Shown: one piece after another, positions 16,183-33,944 of the stretch
Position numbering within the stretch: the stretch's first letter is position 1
Layout: every line of letters begins with the position of its first letter
Assembly: GCA_009176605.1 (NCBI GenBank)
Contig: SEYY01000960.1
Span: 62,001 to 126,000 of the forward strand
Origin: Armadillidium nasatum
Lineage: Eukaryota; Arthropoda; Malacostraca; Isopoda; Armadillidiidae
Direction of reading: 5' to 3'
Length of the DNA stretch: 64,000 bases
The notes under the pieces: generated by a model
What the model was told of the DNA's origin: nothing
Seen by the model: the letters and a program-made list of their open reading frames with translations, nothing else
Databases searched by the model: none
Position numbers and translations under genes: made by a program

Positions 16183-16470
16183 TTTTACTATATGTTTAAT
16201 TTACTTATAACGTTGGTTTGTGGAGGGCATGTTAAAAGAATGTCCTCCTCCCCGTAAGTATTGACTGACTGAAAACTGCAAGTAGAACCATCCTTTTATT
16301 TTTCGTCCTTCGCTAATTAAGAATTGTTTTACTATATGTTTAATTTACTTATAACGTTGGTTTGTGGAGGGCATGTTAAAAGAATGTCCTCCTCCCCGTA
16401 AGTATTGACTGACTGAAAACTGCAAGTAGAACCATCCTTTTATTTTTCGTCCTTCGCTAATTAAGAATTG
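16183..16470. repeat. Perfect 144-bp tandem duplication
   Basis: Units 16183-16326 and 16327-16470 appear identical by eye. It is either a recent duplication or an assembly artefact. Confidence 0.95.
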
Positions 16471-17035
16471 TTGTTCACTCGCACGACCGCTTCAACGAAG
16501 GCGCATCATTTGTAACTTCAACTTCCCTGTGTAAATAATAAGTCTAGGTCGCCGCTATCATGCGGTAGATAGCTGTTGTCATGCGGTAGAGGGGACAGAA
16601 ATGTTAAATGAACGCAAGAAGTGTCTGTTTGTGTGTCAGAATGGAGTCTGTTTGTGTGTCCAACCCAACGCATCTCCTTCCTCAGCGTTTAGCAAACAAA
16701 GAGGTGTGTTGGCACCACAGTTAAAAGTAAACTCCACAACATCTCCCACTATCTGAAGATTGTAATTAATTAACCACTGTTTGTTATTATGAAATTGCAT
16801 TTACATTTATATAACTCTGTGATCAACATTTATTCTTCTACATTTCAAAACTTTGTCTTTCTTTCTCGCATGACCCTCAAAACTTCCTTCTATCTGCAAG
16901 GACTCCCCTCTAGGGGCGTTTGAAGGGGATTTCAGCACGTGAATCTCTTTCGAGGAACGGCGGATTTTCAAACCCTCTAAGGGTTTTTTTTCTGACCCCA
17001 CTGTATATAAATTAATATCTCATAATTTTGGCTAC

Positions 17036-17058
17036 TCTCTCTCTCTCTCTCTCTCTCC
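17036..17058. repeat. (CT)n run
   Basis: About 11 dinucleotide units inside the 1.57-kb insertion. Confidence 0.95.
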
Positions 17059-17162
17059 TACAAGCCGAAAAGAAAGGGTGGGATAATAAATCGCGAATGG
17101 GGGAAGTTGTCGAAGGTAGGGGGCAAGACGGACCCCCATTATACCCCGAAATATCGCGCTTT

Positions 17163-18291
<1,129 letters not shown>

Positions 18292-18540
18292 TATATACAC
18301 TCTTCAAAACTGTATTGAAGTGCAAAAATTTAAAGGTATAAAGTTGAATTTCACAAGAAAGAACCTGGATATGCAAGATGGAATTAACATGTACAGGAAT
18401 TATGATTAGTACATTAGAAATAAAGCAATGAAACAGCAAAACCAATTGAAGAAAAAAAAATCTTTTATATTTATTTTCCATTAAATTCTGAAAATATTTT
18501 AAAATAAAATTAAATGCAAATATATAAATATATATAAAAT

Positions 18541-18544
18541 AATA

Positions 18545-18617
<73 letters not shown>
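18541..18617. repeat. (AT)n microsatellite
   Basis: A shorter tract in otherwise featureless AT-rich sequence. Confidence 0.96.
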
Positions 18618-18624
<7 letters not shown>

Positions 18625-20229
18625 ATATTAATTAAAAATAAATTTATAGATTTTTAAAGGAAATTTCATATAAAGGATTTCTTTGGATGAAGATAACTTA
18701 GTAATAGGTTTACCATGAAATTTAGCAAAAATTTATTTTCAGAATATATTGTCTAGTAAATAATGTGGGAATCCGTTCTTCAAAAATAATGATTTCAGGA
18801 AGTCAAGTTCTTTTGAGAGGCTGAAATATGATGAGGAAGTCTTATGTCCACTAACAAAAAGAGCTTTGATTAAGTTAATTTTATAAATATGAGATGAATG
18901 AGTTAAATTTTGTCATCAACCCTGTAGAAGTTGGCTTCCTGTAGACACTAGTTTGAAATTTGTTGTTATCGTTCAAGTAAAATCATTATCATCAAGTAAA
19001 GCCAAAGAATAATCCTTTTCTATTAGAATTTTGGATCATGTAGAGGAATCCGATCACCAAATTTTGGAATCCTTTTATATATGCGGCGGTCTAATCCGAA
19101 CTTAAATATTTCATAAAGAAAACATTAATTTTCAAGTGAAAAATTTAATCTTGACAGTTTTTTTTTACAATTTTTATGCTCTATTATATTCTTATTTATA
19201 TACAATGCTATTTTATAATAATTTTGTCATTATGTAATATTTTATGATATGTAATTCATTCTCTTATGAACCTTTAAAATTGGTAGAAGCGAAAGTCACC
19301 AGAAACTAGTCACTAATAAATCTTGAAAAATGTTTAAATTTATTTTGTCAATATTTTAAATTCTACCTCAGAAACAGTCGTTCCATCTCTAATGTTTTCC
19401 TCCATAACTATGGAAGACAGACTCTTAATATTTTCAGATAATTGGAAAAAGAATCGATAAAAATGACCAAATTTCAACATTAATGTAGTTTTTTTGAAAT
19501 CATGCAAATTAAACAAAATATTTCCTAAATTTATATTTTCAGACTATATAACAAAAGACTGTACAGTTAGCCTGCATGAAAGAAATGCCAAAGAATCCTT
19601 TTAAACAATGAAAACAGAAATAAAGAGAAAATGGTAGACCACTCTTCAACGAAAATTTCAAATTTTTCCTCTGATTTAAAAGAAAAACTTTCCTTACTTG
19701 ACTTCATATTTGTGAATAGTATTTTGTTGAAAATAGTGAATACATCTAAAGCCAAAAGAATTCATGAAAATAAGTTTTCATCTCTAGGAATATCATCAAA
19801 TCTATAAACTATGATCCTAAATCAGTCATTTTTAATTACAGTTCTTTTTGGTTAAGTGATAACTTAAAGGCATCCCTAGCTAAATGTTTAAATTTCTGAT
19901 TGGTTCTCACTAGATTAAATATTTGTTGATATCTACTACCGTTTGAAAAATTGAGACACAAACATGACTCATCAGTGTACAAATTTAGTAAAGATAAAGA
20001 AATTAGTATGTTCAGTGACATTAAGAATTTAGCTTTTAAATATTTTAAAAATTTTAACCCTAGGAAGCTGGAACACTTTCTATCCAAAACAGATTTTAAC
20101 ACAGATTTTAACAATCTAAAAGAACTCTACCCAAAACAGATATCAACAACCTAAAAGAACTATCTAGAAATGAGAATTTAATTTAATTGCTTCTTAAAAA
20201 ACAAAATACCAAACACAAATCCTATCAAA
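18618..20229. other. AT-rich intronic sequence, nothing recognised
   Basis: Short open frames exist on both strands (for example 19836-20114 and 19951-20154) but overlap each other, have no splice context and match nothing I recognise. A small imperfect duplication of a taaaagaactctacccaaaa-like phrase occurs near 20110-20160. Confidence 0.45.
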
Positions 20230-20927
20230 GACAGAAAAAATAAAAAATGTATCTCTGATCGCACAGCTAGTCTTTCCAGAGCACCATCCTTATTGAGAAT
20301 GTAAGCAATTTAACGGCATTCCCTAGGGAGGTATTTTCCCCATCCACATATTTTAACCTCCTAATTCAGAACCTACAAATTCGTATTTCCTCCTCCATTA
20401 AAGTCAATAGCTATTACGACGGTTTAACAATCACAGTCCAATATCACAATCATACATAAAGCATTCAGAGATCTACAACAACACTGTACAAAACTTGAAC
20501 AATGGGTAACAAGAAACAAAATGACAGTCTCACCAAAAAACTTACAATTACATAACTTATCCTGGACAAAAGTGAACCCACTATCAACCACACAATAATA
20601 AACCTAGCAAACAGATTTCCCCTTAACAATAAATCCTATGTTCTAACATTAACATTCGACATCCACATGACATTCACTCCACACATTAACAATAACACCT
20701 CTAGAGCCATACACAAACACAATGCATTAAAGGTCTTAAATGGATACTAAACTCTTGCAATAGTTTATCAGTCCAATTAAACTACGCAACTCCTCTATGG
20801 GCTCCAGCGGTCTCACAATCTAGCATAATTAAACTAGAAATTACTAAAAACAAGGTCCTAATACTACTAACATGCACCCTCTCCATTACATCCATTCACC
20901 AGATACTAACAACAACAACAACAACAA

Positions 20928-20973
<46 letters not shown>

Positions 20974-21440
20974 ACCTCCACAAAAAAACTCCATAACTAC
21001 ATAGATATGATTGGTTCTTAGAATACCCCATCATTTAATGTATATGTACAAAGACAACCTAAGGAGTAATCTACACATACTCAAACAATACCGCACAACA
21101 AACTTTTACACTAGAAATTTCACCCAAAGAATAATCCTTGGACAGAAAAATTTGCACATGTCTCTACCTGAACTGATCCTCACCTTCCCTTCAAGTATAC
21201 AGTTCTGAATAAATAAAGTACCCTCTGCTCACTGGAAAAGTTGTCTCAACCCAACCTCTAATGACACAAAACACCTACTACTGAAAAAGACTGAACCCTG
21301 ACCAAGCAAGACGAAATCACACTATTTTTTCCATGGAGGACCTTGGAACTAAGCCTGCCTGGGTGTTAAAAATTTCTTGGAGTCAACAGCTTCTCATAAA
21401 AAGGGGGGCGAGAGACAGTAGATCAAAGTAAGGTAGAGTA
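20230..21440 (+). mobile_element. CR1/Jockey-like LINE fragment, third LINE family
   Basis: The plus strand carries scattered RT C-terminal pieces: LEQWVTRNKMTVSPKN near 20497, TFDIHMTFTPHINN near 20650 and TPLWAPAVSQSS near 20790. A poly(A) run of about 42 bases (20929-20970) lies inside. The copy is heavily decayed, with many frame changes. Its 3' end is a gtagagtagagta-like repeat that runs into (AT)n at 21449. Confidence 0.7.
20929..20970. repeat. Poly(A) run preceded by (AAC)n
   Basis: About 42 A residues follow six or seven aac units inside the LINE fragment. Confidence 0.95.
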
Positions 21441-21445
21441 GAGTA

Positions 21446-21569
<124 letters not shown>

Positions 21570-21649
21570 TTCGTCAGTTAAACCATGGGAACTTGATTTT
21601 CCCTCATGAGGTTGGTGTTGAACTGAAGAAAGATTTCTTGATCCTTTAC
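21570..21649 (-). CDS. WDR44: WDR44 ortholog, internal exon 5 of 7 seen; non-GT donor
   Basis: This 80-bp exon has acceptor caaattttcag and is entered in phase 1, completing a Gly codon. It ends in phase 0 with SSHGLTDE. The following exon begins EILKQV, so the junction reads LTDE/EIL, the same as RELTDEEIL in vertebrate WDR44. The exon is therefore strongly supported by both homology and phase. The 5' splice site is odd: the coding strand reads gacgaa|gaatatatat, with GA where GT is expected, and the (AT)n tract starts two bases later. Either the donor is genuinely altered, or the base next to the microsatellite is an assembly or sequencing error, since one base change would give gtatatat. 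Confidence 0.84.
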
Positions 21650-21666
21650 CTGAAAATTTGAATTTT

Positions 21667-21678
21667 ATATATATATAT

Positions 21679-21774
<96 letters not shown>
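21667..21774. repeat. (AT)n microsatellite upstream of WDR44 exon 5
   Basis: It starts about 18 bases outside the exon 5 acceptor. Interruptions lie near 21679 and 21739. Confidence 0.95.
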
Positions 21775-22298
<524 letters not shown>

Positions 22299-22370
22299 GT
22301 TTTTATTTTATTGTAAATGTATTTTTAATAGATTTTATAAATTGAATAGTATTTGGAAACTTTTAAAACT

Positions 22371-22937
22371 GGCAACTGTGGTTTTCGATTGTTGTAGTCC
22401 GGTAGAACCATTTTTTAGAATATACTTGTTATGAGACCTACAATATAATTAGTACCTAAAGAATATAATTGGTATTTTTATTACTGTGCTTTATTTGAGT
22501 GGTTTAAAAATATTAAAGTATCATAAATAATATTCTCCTAATACATTAAACAGTTAATTGCAGTGAGTTTTTGATTGCCTTATAATTTTTATGTGTAAGG
22601 TAGTCATAGTGGGAGCTGAATTTCGATCTAAGGTCATACTAAGCAAAAAGTGGCAACTGTGGTTTTCGATTGTTGTAGTCCGGTAGAACCATTTTTTAGA
22701 ATATACTTGTTATGAGACCTACATTATAATTAGTACCTAGAGAATATAATTGGTATTTTTATTACTGTGCTTTATTTGAGTGGTTTAAAAATATTAAAGT
22801 ATCATAAATAATATTCTCCTAATACATTAATAAACAGTGATGATTGCAGTGAGTTTTTGATTGCCTCATAATTTTTATGTGTAAGGTAGTCATAGTGGGA
22901 GCTGAATTTCGATCTAAGGTCATACTAAGCAAAAAGT
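22371..22937. repeat. Near-identical tandem duplication, unit about 281-286 bp
   Basis: Units 22371-22651 and 22652-22937 differ at only a handful of bases plus one small indel (near 22830). No coding content is seen. Confidence 0.95.
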
Positions 22938-22963
22938 ATAATTCCAACACCTCACAGCTTCCC

Positions 22964-23108
<145 letters not shown>

Positions 23109-23369
23109 CATCACATACAGTACCTCAACAGACACAACATACAAAGTTAATAACATTCACTCTAAATTATGCATCCCCTGAAAGGTACCCGCATTCCCCC
23201 AGCCCAGATGATCATTGCGAAACCCAAAACAACAGACCTCCGGTGAAAAATTGCTCCAAACTCTACATATTCAGCACATGCATGAAAAAATATTTTATGC
23301 CAATACCCCTAACTCTTTGCATCCCAGATATAATAGTTCCCAATCACACACAAGGTACTGACTAATATT

Positions 23370-24030
23370 CTCACGCTAATGAATATTGGATACCCACAAT
23401 GCTGGGCAGACACTGATCCTCATGATATTGTGGAATCTTAACATCAGCAAACATTATCCTGTATTGTGTGGGCAGGTGTAGTTCATATTTATCTGTAAGG
23501 CCTAAAAAAATTTTGCCAGACCATTGTTCACACATACAAACAAGCGGTTTTCTGAGAATGAGCTGTCAGACCTCCTAGATGATATTCCACTAGTCATTCG
23601 ATATAATCTATTTTTCATGCATGATAGTGCACCATCACATTTTCGTTTGTTTGGTAGACGATTTGTTTCCAAACCAAATGAATTGGCACAAGTTAGTCGA
23701 TTGCATGGCCAGTATGTTCACTTGATTACAACCTTTAGGTTGGTGCCGTTTACGCCAACTTGAGTACGCAACGCCAGTTCTAATTTTCCAGGTTCTTCAT
23801 AACCATATAAAACCAAATCTTAGACGTTGCAAGGAATACCTCCAGAATATTATCATCAGTTCATTGTACGATGTTGCGAGGAGTGTATCCCTCTACAAAC
23901 TCAACATTTTGAGCATCTCCCCAAAAAAATATATGTAATATTAAATTCTCAGGATGTCTCCATGTTTGCAATAAACCTTGCCCCAGTGGCTACTTTATTT
24001 GACTTTCCTCCATATATTGTATAATACATA
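23370..24030 (+). pseudogene. Tc1/mariner (IS630)-type transposase relic
   Basis: Plus-strand pieces resemble the DDE transposases common in arthropods. LLDDIPLVIRYNLFFMHDSA (about 23570) corresponds to the usual LLEDVPL..R..MWFQHDGAPAHF block holding the second catalytic Asp, and a later frame has VRCCEECIPLQTQHFEHLPK (about 23866), the typical C-terminal end. The expected G after HD is replaced by S, and there is at least one frame change between 23763 and 23827. No terminal repeats were found. It is a non-functional fossil. Confidence 0.68.
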
Positions 24031-24372
24031 TGTTGTATTACATTCACGAATAAATAAATGCAGCCGATCCTCATTATCTGACATCAACAACATGCAAACA
24101 TCTAGGAAACAAATTTTACAGGACAAGTGCTTTCTGTTCAAGGAGGGTGGGGTGGGGGGAAGGAATGTGCAAAATCTCTCTTACACTTAATACCTGGTCC
24201 AGCTGTCAAATTGAGATCTTTCTTGCTGGTTACAGTTCATTAAACATATAACTGGCTTTTGTGCTTAATTAATTTGTAAACACTTCTGTGGGGTCCAACT
24301 GCACACATAATTGTGGAGAAATATGAGCAAATTGTAATGAATTTTGATATAGAATCTATGATTAAAAATAAT

Positions 24373-24504
24373 TAGGACCGACTGGGGCCCCGGCTAAAAA
24401 TCAGGGAAAACTGGGGTTTTTCTGCCGGGGTTAAAATGGCAAATTATACCTATTAATGGTGGATTAAATCAAACAAAATATAAGAAAATTAAGATTTTTT
24501 TCTT

Positions 24505-24554
<50 letters not shown>

Positions 24555-25229
24555 CTTTTTATTTTGCCGCTTCTTTTCCGCTAGTGAATGTTCATCTTTG
24601 TGTTTTGATTTTAGATGGTTGAAATTTTTTTACTTGGGGCACCCAAAGATCCTCTTCTAATTTCCTGACTGCAGATGTTACATTTGGCTATTTCGAGCCT
24701 ATCCTGAAACCATTATAAAGTACTCCCATACTGCTTAAGCTAATCTTTTAGCCATATTAACTGAAAGTATAAACAATAATAATAATTTTGAAATAATGTA
24801 GGTAAATGATACAAGCTTAATACATAGCAATAAAATAACAATGAATGTATAAATATACAGGTTATATTAATAATTTTATGTATTACATTTTTAAAAATTT
24901 TACCTTAGGGTCTTACCTAGGTAAACCTTTTGAATCAATATTGTGAATCAGAAAAAAAAAAAAAAAAAATTCAAAATTTTTTGTACTTTTTTTAAACTTT
25001 TATTATACAAAATCTGAAATTTTCTGAAATTTTTTTGAAAAAATTGCATATAATCATTAATTTAAATGAATGTTGCTATTCTACTCCTTCCTTATAATTA
25101 AATAAACCTCAATTATATTTATATCTAATTTTCTTAACCTAAAATTTCAGTGCTTTTGGCTTCTTTACAAATTTTAGGCAACCCTGGCCAAATTTGGGAG
25201 AACTCGGTCCCAGCCCTGGTTGGTCCCTA
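24373..25229. mobile_element. Possible DNA transposon with GGACCRAC termini
   Basis: The left end reads ggaccgactggggccc and the complement of the right end reads ggaccaaccagggctggg, an imperfect inverted repeat. Further inside, both arms contain related Gly-codon-like ggg/ccc strings. The interior is non-coding and includes a 50-base T run (24505-24555). The family is shared with the terminus at 1-55. Confidence 0.42.
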
Positions 25230-25317
25230 GCTACAAATACATCTGCCTTTCTTTACCAGCATTTTCTGGAGTACTTAGTACTGAAGATGAAGATTAGGGG
25301 AAAGTTATGATCTAGAG

Positions 25318-25677
25318 CAGGGGTGGGCAACCATTGGCACGCATGCCAAACATGGCATGGTAATAAATTTATCTGGCATGTCAAATTTTTTTTTTTGTAT
25401 TTTGAAGGTGGCAAAGGATCAAGAGTGTTTAAATGTAATTTTAAAGGTAAATAAATATCTTTTCATTTTTTGTACATCATTTATAAATGATGATTTAAAA
25501 TCAGCGGTAGATTATCAGTAATAACCTTTTATTGTGCTTTAGTCATACAAATGTATAAAAGTTCTTCAAATACTTAAAATATATCAAATACCATGTTCTA
25601 AAAAAATTTTTTGAAAAAATTTTGGGTCAGAGATTGTCAATTTTGGCGCACAATGTCAAAAAGGTTTCCAACCCCTG
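25318..25677. mobile_element. Non-autonomous hAT element
   Basis: A 360-bp element starting CAGGGGTGGGCAACC and ending with the complement of CAGGGGTTGGAAACC, both typical of hAT terminal repeats. The flanking 8-mers atctagag and atgtagac match at six of eight positions, consistent with an aged 8-bp target duplication. It has no coding capacity. Confidence 0.8.
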
Positions 25678-25685
25678 ATGTAGAC

Positions 25686-26623
<938 letters not shown>

Positions 26624-26639
26624 GCATGCTGGCTTTACA

Positions 26640-28885
<2,246 letters not shown>

Positions 28886-29258
28886 AATCTTTGTACATAC
28901 ACAATCACAAGTCTCAGCTTAACAACAATCTTTCATCTTGTGCCCTACACATTGTACAATAATAGCTTTTTCATACCAACCTCCAAAATGTTTCCCTCTT
29001 AATCTGCTCTTTATGTTAATTTTTAGGAAGGCTCTCTCGTTCATCTTTCTTGTCATTTACTTTATATGCGCTATGTCATCTTCCACTAAACACATTCTCT
29101 TTGATATAATTGGTCCCCCCTCCCTCTCTCTCTCATACTTTAATGCATGCTTGTATGATTGATTAATTATTCATCTTTTCATGTTTCATGTTTTTCCACT
29201 GCCAAAGTAAGTATATATGAATATGCATGAATATGTGGGTATGTGTATGTTTATCTTG

Positions 29259-29357
<99 letters not shown>

Positions 29358-29584
29358 TGTGTATGCATGTATGTATATGTTATGCATGTGTATATATTGT
29401 ATATGTATGTGTGTCCATTTGTGTGTCATGTGAGCATGTGGATGTATGCATCTACGTACATATGTATATATGTGTATCTGCGAATGTTTGTGTGTGCATG
29501 CATATGTATGTATCCATAAATTGCATGCATGCATGTTTGTATGTATCTAGGCATGTAGGTTTAGGTGCATACATGTATGTACAG
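28886..29584 (+). mobile_element. Penelope-like element, copy P2b (3' part)
   Basis: Sequence 28886-29250 is a near-identical direct repeat of 27297-27652. It then continues through (AT)n into the TATG-rich tail (29355-29584). It is either a second truncated insertion or a duplication of part of P2a. It is decayed. Confidence 0.78.
29261..29354. repeat. (AT)n microsatellite within the Penelope tail
   Basis: It is continuous on its right with the gtatgtatg-type low-complexity tract. Confidence 0.98.
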
Positions 29585-29739
29585 TCGTCCACAGGAGTTC
29601 GTCCAACATTATTGATACACATATTCATTTTTAAAAAAAATGGCGGTGATGGATTTATCATTTAAAGATTTAACCAATGAGAATTTAGTTAAACTCTGCC
29701 CAAATTTTTTCTTTTCTTTTAATGTGAATATATGATAGG

Positions 29740-30190
29740 AACATATAGGAACATAGGAAAATAGGGACAGTTAGAAGCCACAAGGGCCTATCGAGACTGT
29801 CCCAGTCCAAACAAATAATTACAATACTAATACATGCACGAAAGACTAGGTCTATCCCATCCCAGTTATCAGTTCATTCATGCATAGTCATGCATAGATA
29901 AAAGAAAAACTAAGCCCCATTACACATGCAATATTCAATGAACCATCACCCACTACAAAAACTGCCGTTAGGCTTAGTCATAGGTTGATCTGTTGATCTA
30001 AAAATTCATATATACCCGCCAATTTGGCTTAGTCAGATTATTCTATATAATACCCAAACCATCCATATATCTATCTAGCCCCTTTTTAAATTTGACAAGA
30101 GAATCACAGTCAACAACCTCCCGTGGCAAGTCATTCCAAAAATTAACAACTCTATTACTGAAACAGTATTTTCTTAGATCGAGATATGAT
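29740..30190 (-). mobile_element. LINE 3' end fragment, fourth family
   Basis: The complement encodes the RT C-terminal signature [16 protein letters not shown] followed by [15 protein letters not shown] and a stop near 30050. A 3' UTR follows, ending in the repeated phrase cctatgttcctatatgttcc. Several animal LINE families have this C-terminus. Only the last 450 bases are present, so it is a severely 5'-truncated copy. Confidence 0.72.
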
Positions 30191-30441
30191 CCTTATATGA
30201 TATGATCTATATAAAGATTCTTATATGATCTATATAAAGACACAGTAAAAATTGAAATTCTAGTGGAACGAAAACATCCTTAAACACTTCTTATTATGAA
30301 TTTGATCTAACATTTCTTTAATATTGGAAATAAATTTACCATAACAAAATTATTTACAAAATGATCAGGTAACTTAGAATTGTAATTAATTTAACAGATT
30401 TAAAATGTTTTTGTTTTATTTAATGGTTTTAGATTTTGGTT

Positions 30442-30740
<299 letters not shown>

Positions 30741-31298
30741 ACAGTTTTCTCCCAATATACATCAATTTCCCTAGTAATTTAAATTGTAATCAAAGAAAAT
30801 TGTTTAAATTAAAAGAAGTACTTGGAAACTATCATTTGGGGATGACGTAGGGAAGGGGAAATATTTTAAGGGAAGTTATGAACCAGTGCATACTTTTTTC
30901 GGCAACTTTTAGAAATATTTTCATTATTTGGTAGCACATGGGTTATATATAATTAAATGCTTGAAAAAAAATCAAGATCATTTTATTTGCAATAAAATAT
31001 CAAAATTTTTTAATATTTATATTTTTAACATTAATAATCAGAACTAAGCTACTAATTTTTAAAAGATTATCAATTTCCATAGTGTTTACCCTCCCTCAGT
31101 TTCTTTTCTCCTTCCGATCTTTCTTGTATCAGATTTGAAGTGATTTCAGTAATCATTAAATGGTGACGTGTAATAGAGGCTTTTTCTTTTAAAGTTTATA
31201 AATAATTCAGAAATTGCAAATCTGTTAATACATTGTAGTTCTAAATTTAATAAGATAAATTTCAATAGAAATACAAAATTTGATTAACTTTTGAATTA

Positions 31299-33169
31299 TG
31301 GCTCCAAAACAAAGTGAAGTGTGGAAATACTTTGAAAAAATATCTAAAGATCTTGCCTGTGGTAAAGTTTGTCAAGGAAATTTTTCTTGGAGGCCGCGGC
31401 ACAAGCAGTTTGAGAACACATTTGCAGTACAAGCACCAAGTAAAATGCAAAGAGCTTAAAGAAAAAGAAAAGGAAAAAAGTTGGCAAATTCAACAGCAGG
31501 AAGAGGTAGCTTCAACATCATCAGCAGCCTCATTGGGTTTTGAAGAAAAAACTAAGCAACAAACAATTATTAAAAGTTTAGGAAATATGAAAAAATGGGA
31601 TAAAAATGATAGCAAATCAAAATTAATGGATAATAAAATTGCTGAAATGATAGTTTTAGATGATTTGCCATTCATTCATGTAGAAGATTTAGGCTTTCAA
31701 AGATTGATGGAAGAAGCTTCACCACAGTATGTGCTAAAGCAAAGAAAGTTTTACAGAGACTTGATATGTGAGGAAATGTATTCGTCGGTAGCAAGTAAAA
31801 TAGAATCAACTGTATCATCCCTAATTAAGACATGCAATGGATCATTTACAATTGATGAATGGTCTGACAGCACATCTGGAGTTTCTCTTTTATCCCTCAC
31901 GTATCATGCAATCAATAAAAACTTTCAAAGGCAAAACTTTGTATTGAATGCAGAACCTCTGTTCTGAGCGCCATACAGGCGACTATCTTGAAACTGTATT
32001 TGAAAAGATGCTGACAAAATGGAAGATTTCATTAAATGAAGTGCACTGCGTAGTCAGGGATTCGGGCACAAATATAAAAAAAAGCACTTTCTCTGGCAAG
32101 AGTGAAAAATGTAGATTTCTTTGCACACCAAACTCAGATAGTAGTTAAAAATTCCATTATGAGTCAAAAATGTGTATCCGATTTAATAACCAAATGTAGG
32201 TTAATTGCTACGCATTTCAATCACTCCGTTGTAGCCCAAAATGAGCTGAAGAAAATACAAACAAGATTAAATGTTCGTCCACTTTCTGTCATGCAAGATA
32301 TTCAAACACGCTGGAATAGTAGTTTGCATATGCTTGAGAGGATGAGCGAAATTAATGAGGCCATTTGCCTTTATGCTTCAAGCAGCACAAAAATAAAGCC
32401 TCTAACAGCTGACGAAAATGACATTTTAAATAATTGTATTAATATCCTTAAGCCTTTTGAAGAATTAACAAAGACTATAAGTTCAGCTGAATCATGTTTG
32501 TCAGATGTGATACCACTTGTTTCAACATTTAAAGTTGTATTAACAAATGTTATTAATTCTAAGGGAGTTTCAAGGATGACTGAAACATTAATGAAGGAGA
32601 TGAATGACAGATTTGAAAACCTGGAAAATGATGATGCTTATACAATTGCAACCTTTTTAGATCCTAGGTACAAAACAAAATTTTTTAAACCACTTGTTTC
32701 TCAGAATGTTAAAATCAAATTAGGATGCTTATGCGATGAGATGATAGAAACAGCTAAAATAACGCCTTTCAAGAAAAAGCAAAAGCTCTCAGATACAAAA
32801 GAAACAAAATCTGTTAGCTTAAACATTGCTAAATCAATGGAAGATCTTCTAGATTCCAGCAGCGAGGAAGAATCAGGGTCAGAAGTGTCAAAGGATACAA
32901 TATCGATTATTGAAAATTATTTGAAACTCTCACGTTTGGAGGCAGAAAAAGACCAACTGGTTTGGTGGAGAGATATTTGCAAAAGTTTCCCTTTTCTTGC
33001 TGAGCTGGCAAGGACTTATTTAGCATGTCCTTCAACTAGTGTTGCTAGTGAGTGTCTTTTCAGTGGAGCAGGCCTCATTTACGACGAAGAGCGAACCAAA
33101 CTTTCACCTGAAAGAGCCCAAAAGCTTTTATTTCTAAAAAATAACTTACCAATTTTTAACTTCAAATAG
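31299..33169 (+). pseudogene. hAT transposase with BED zinc finger, frameshifted
   Basis: An ATG at 31299 opens with MAPKQSEVWKYFEKISKD and the first Cys pair of a BED finger (CGKVC). A frame change near 31380 leads to the rest of the finger, GTSSLRTHLQYKH. The RNase H-like core follows (FTIDEWSDSTSGVSLLSLTY, then VRDSGTNIKKS, separated by a shift near 31965), another shift lies near 32105, and then a 355-codon frame runs to 33169. The C-terminal hATC dimerisation domain is clear, with DQLVWWRDICKSFPFLAELA and STSVASECLFSGAG. With three frame changes it is inactive. Good preservation otherwise suggests fairly recent loss, or sequence errors. It resembles the ZBED-like hAT group. Confidence 0.92.
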
Positions 33170-33213
33170 AATATGTGAAACTGTGAAGTGTGAAGGTAAT
33201 ACTGAATTACTGG

Positions 33214-33215
<2 letters not shown>

Positions 33216-33264
<49 letters not shown>
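33216..33264. repeat. (AT)n microsatellite, short
   Basis: About 49 bp, 3' of the hAT transposase stop. Confidence 0.97.
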
Positions 33265-33265
<1 letters not shown>

Positions 33266-33414
33266 CCTTTTTCCAAATGGGTGGAGGTTGGGGAAAGAGG
33301 TTGGTGGAGTGTTCAAGAGTTGGGTCCCTGTCCCACACCCTGGTAACATAGATTCTGGATATTATATTTAAAATTCCAAGAATCTATGGCAAAAACTCTA
33401 AAAAAATTAAACTA

Positions 33415-33944
<530 letters not shown>

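Larger units (their letters stand above)
15590..17162. mobile_element. 1.57-kb unclassified insertion in LINE D1 (solo-LTR-like)
   Basis: Comparison with copy D2 shows these bases are extra sequence inserted in the LINE. The insertion starts tgtcgtggaaactgccacg (itself a short hairpin), holds no long coding frame, and contains a perfect 144-bp tandem duplication and a (CT)n run. Start, length and lack of coding suggest a solo LTR, but no clear target duplication or CA end is seen, so the class stays open. Confidence 0.45.

Noticed and set aside
16183-16470. CRISPR-like or satellite array
   Set aside because: Only two tandem units with no spacers; this is a simple duplication, and the genome is eukaryotic.
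19836-20154. Overlapping 92- and 67-codon frames on opposite strands
   Set aside because: They shadow each other, have no splice context or known motif, and lie in AT-rich sequence where such frames occur by chance.
24895-24935. Possible missing WDR44 exon with gtaaga donor on the minus strand
   Set aside because: The upstream sequence is not coding-like, lies inside a DNA element, and the needed exon was found with matching phase at 21570-21649.
29580-29640. Mariner-type terminus (tacagtcgtccacaggagtt)
   Set aside because: It resembles the MITE start at 40153, but no matching inverted end was found nearby, so no element is called.
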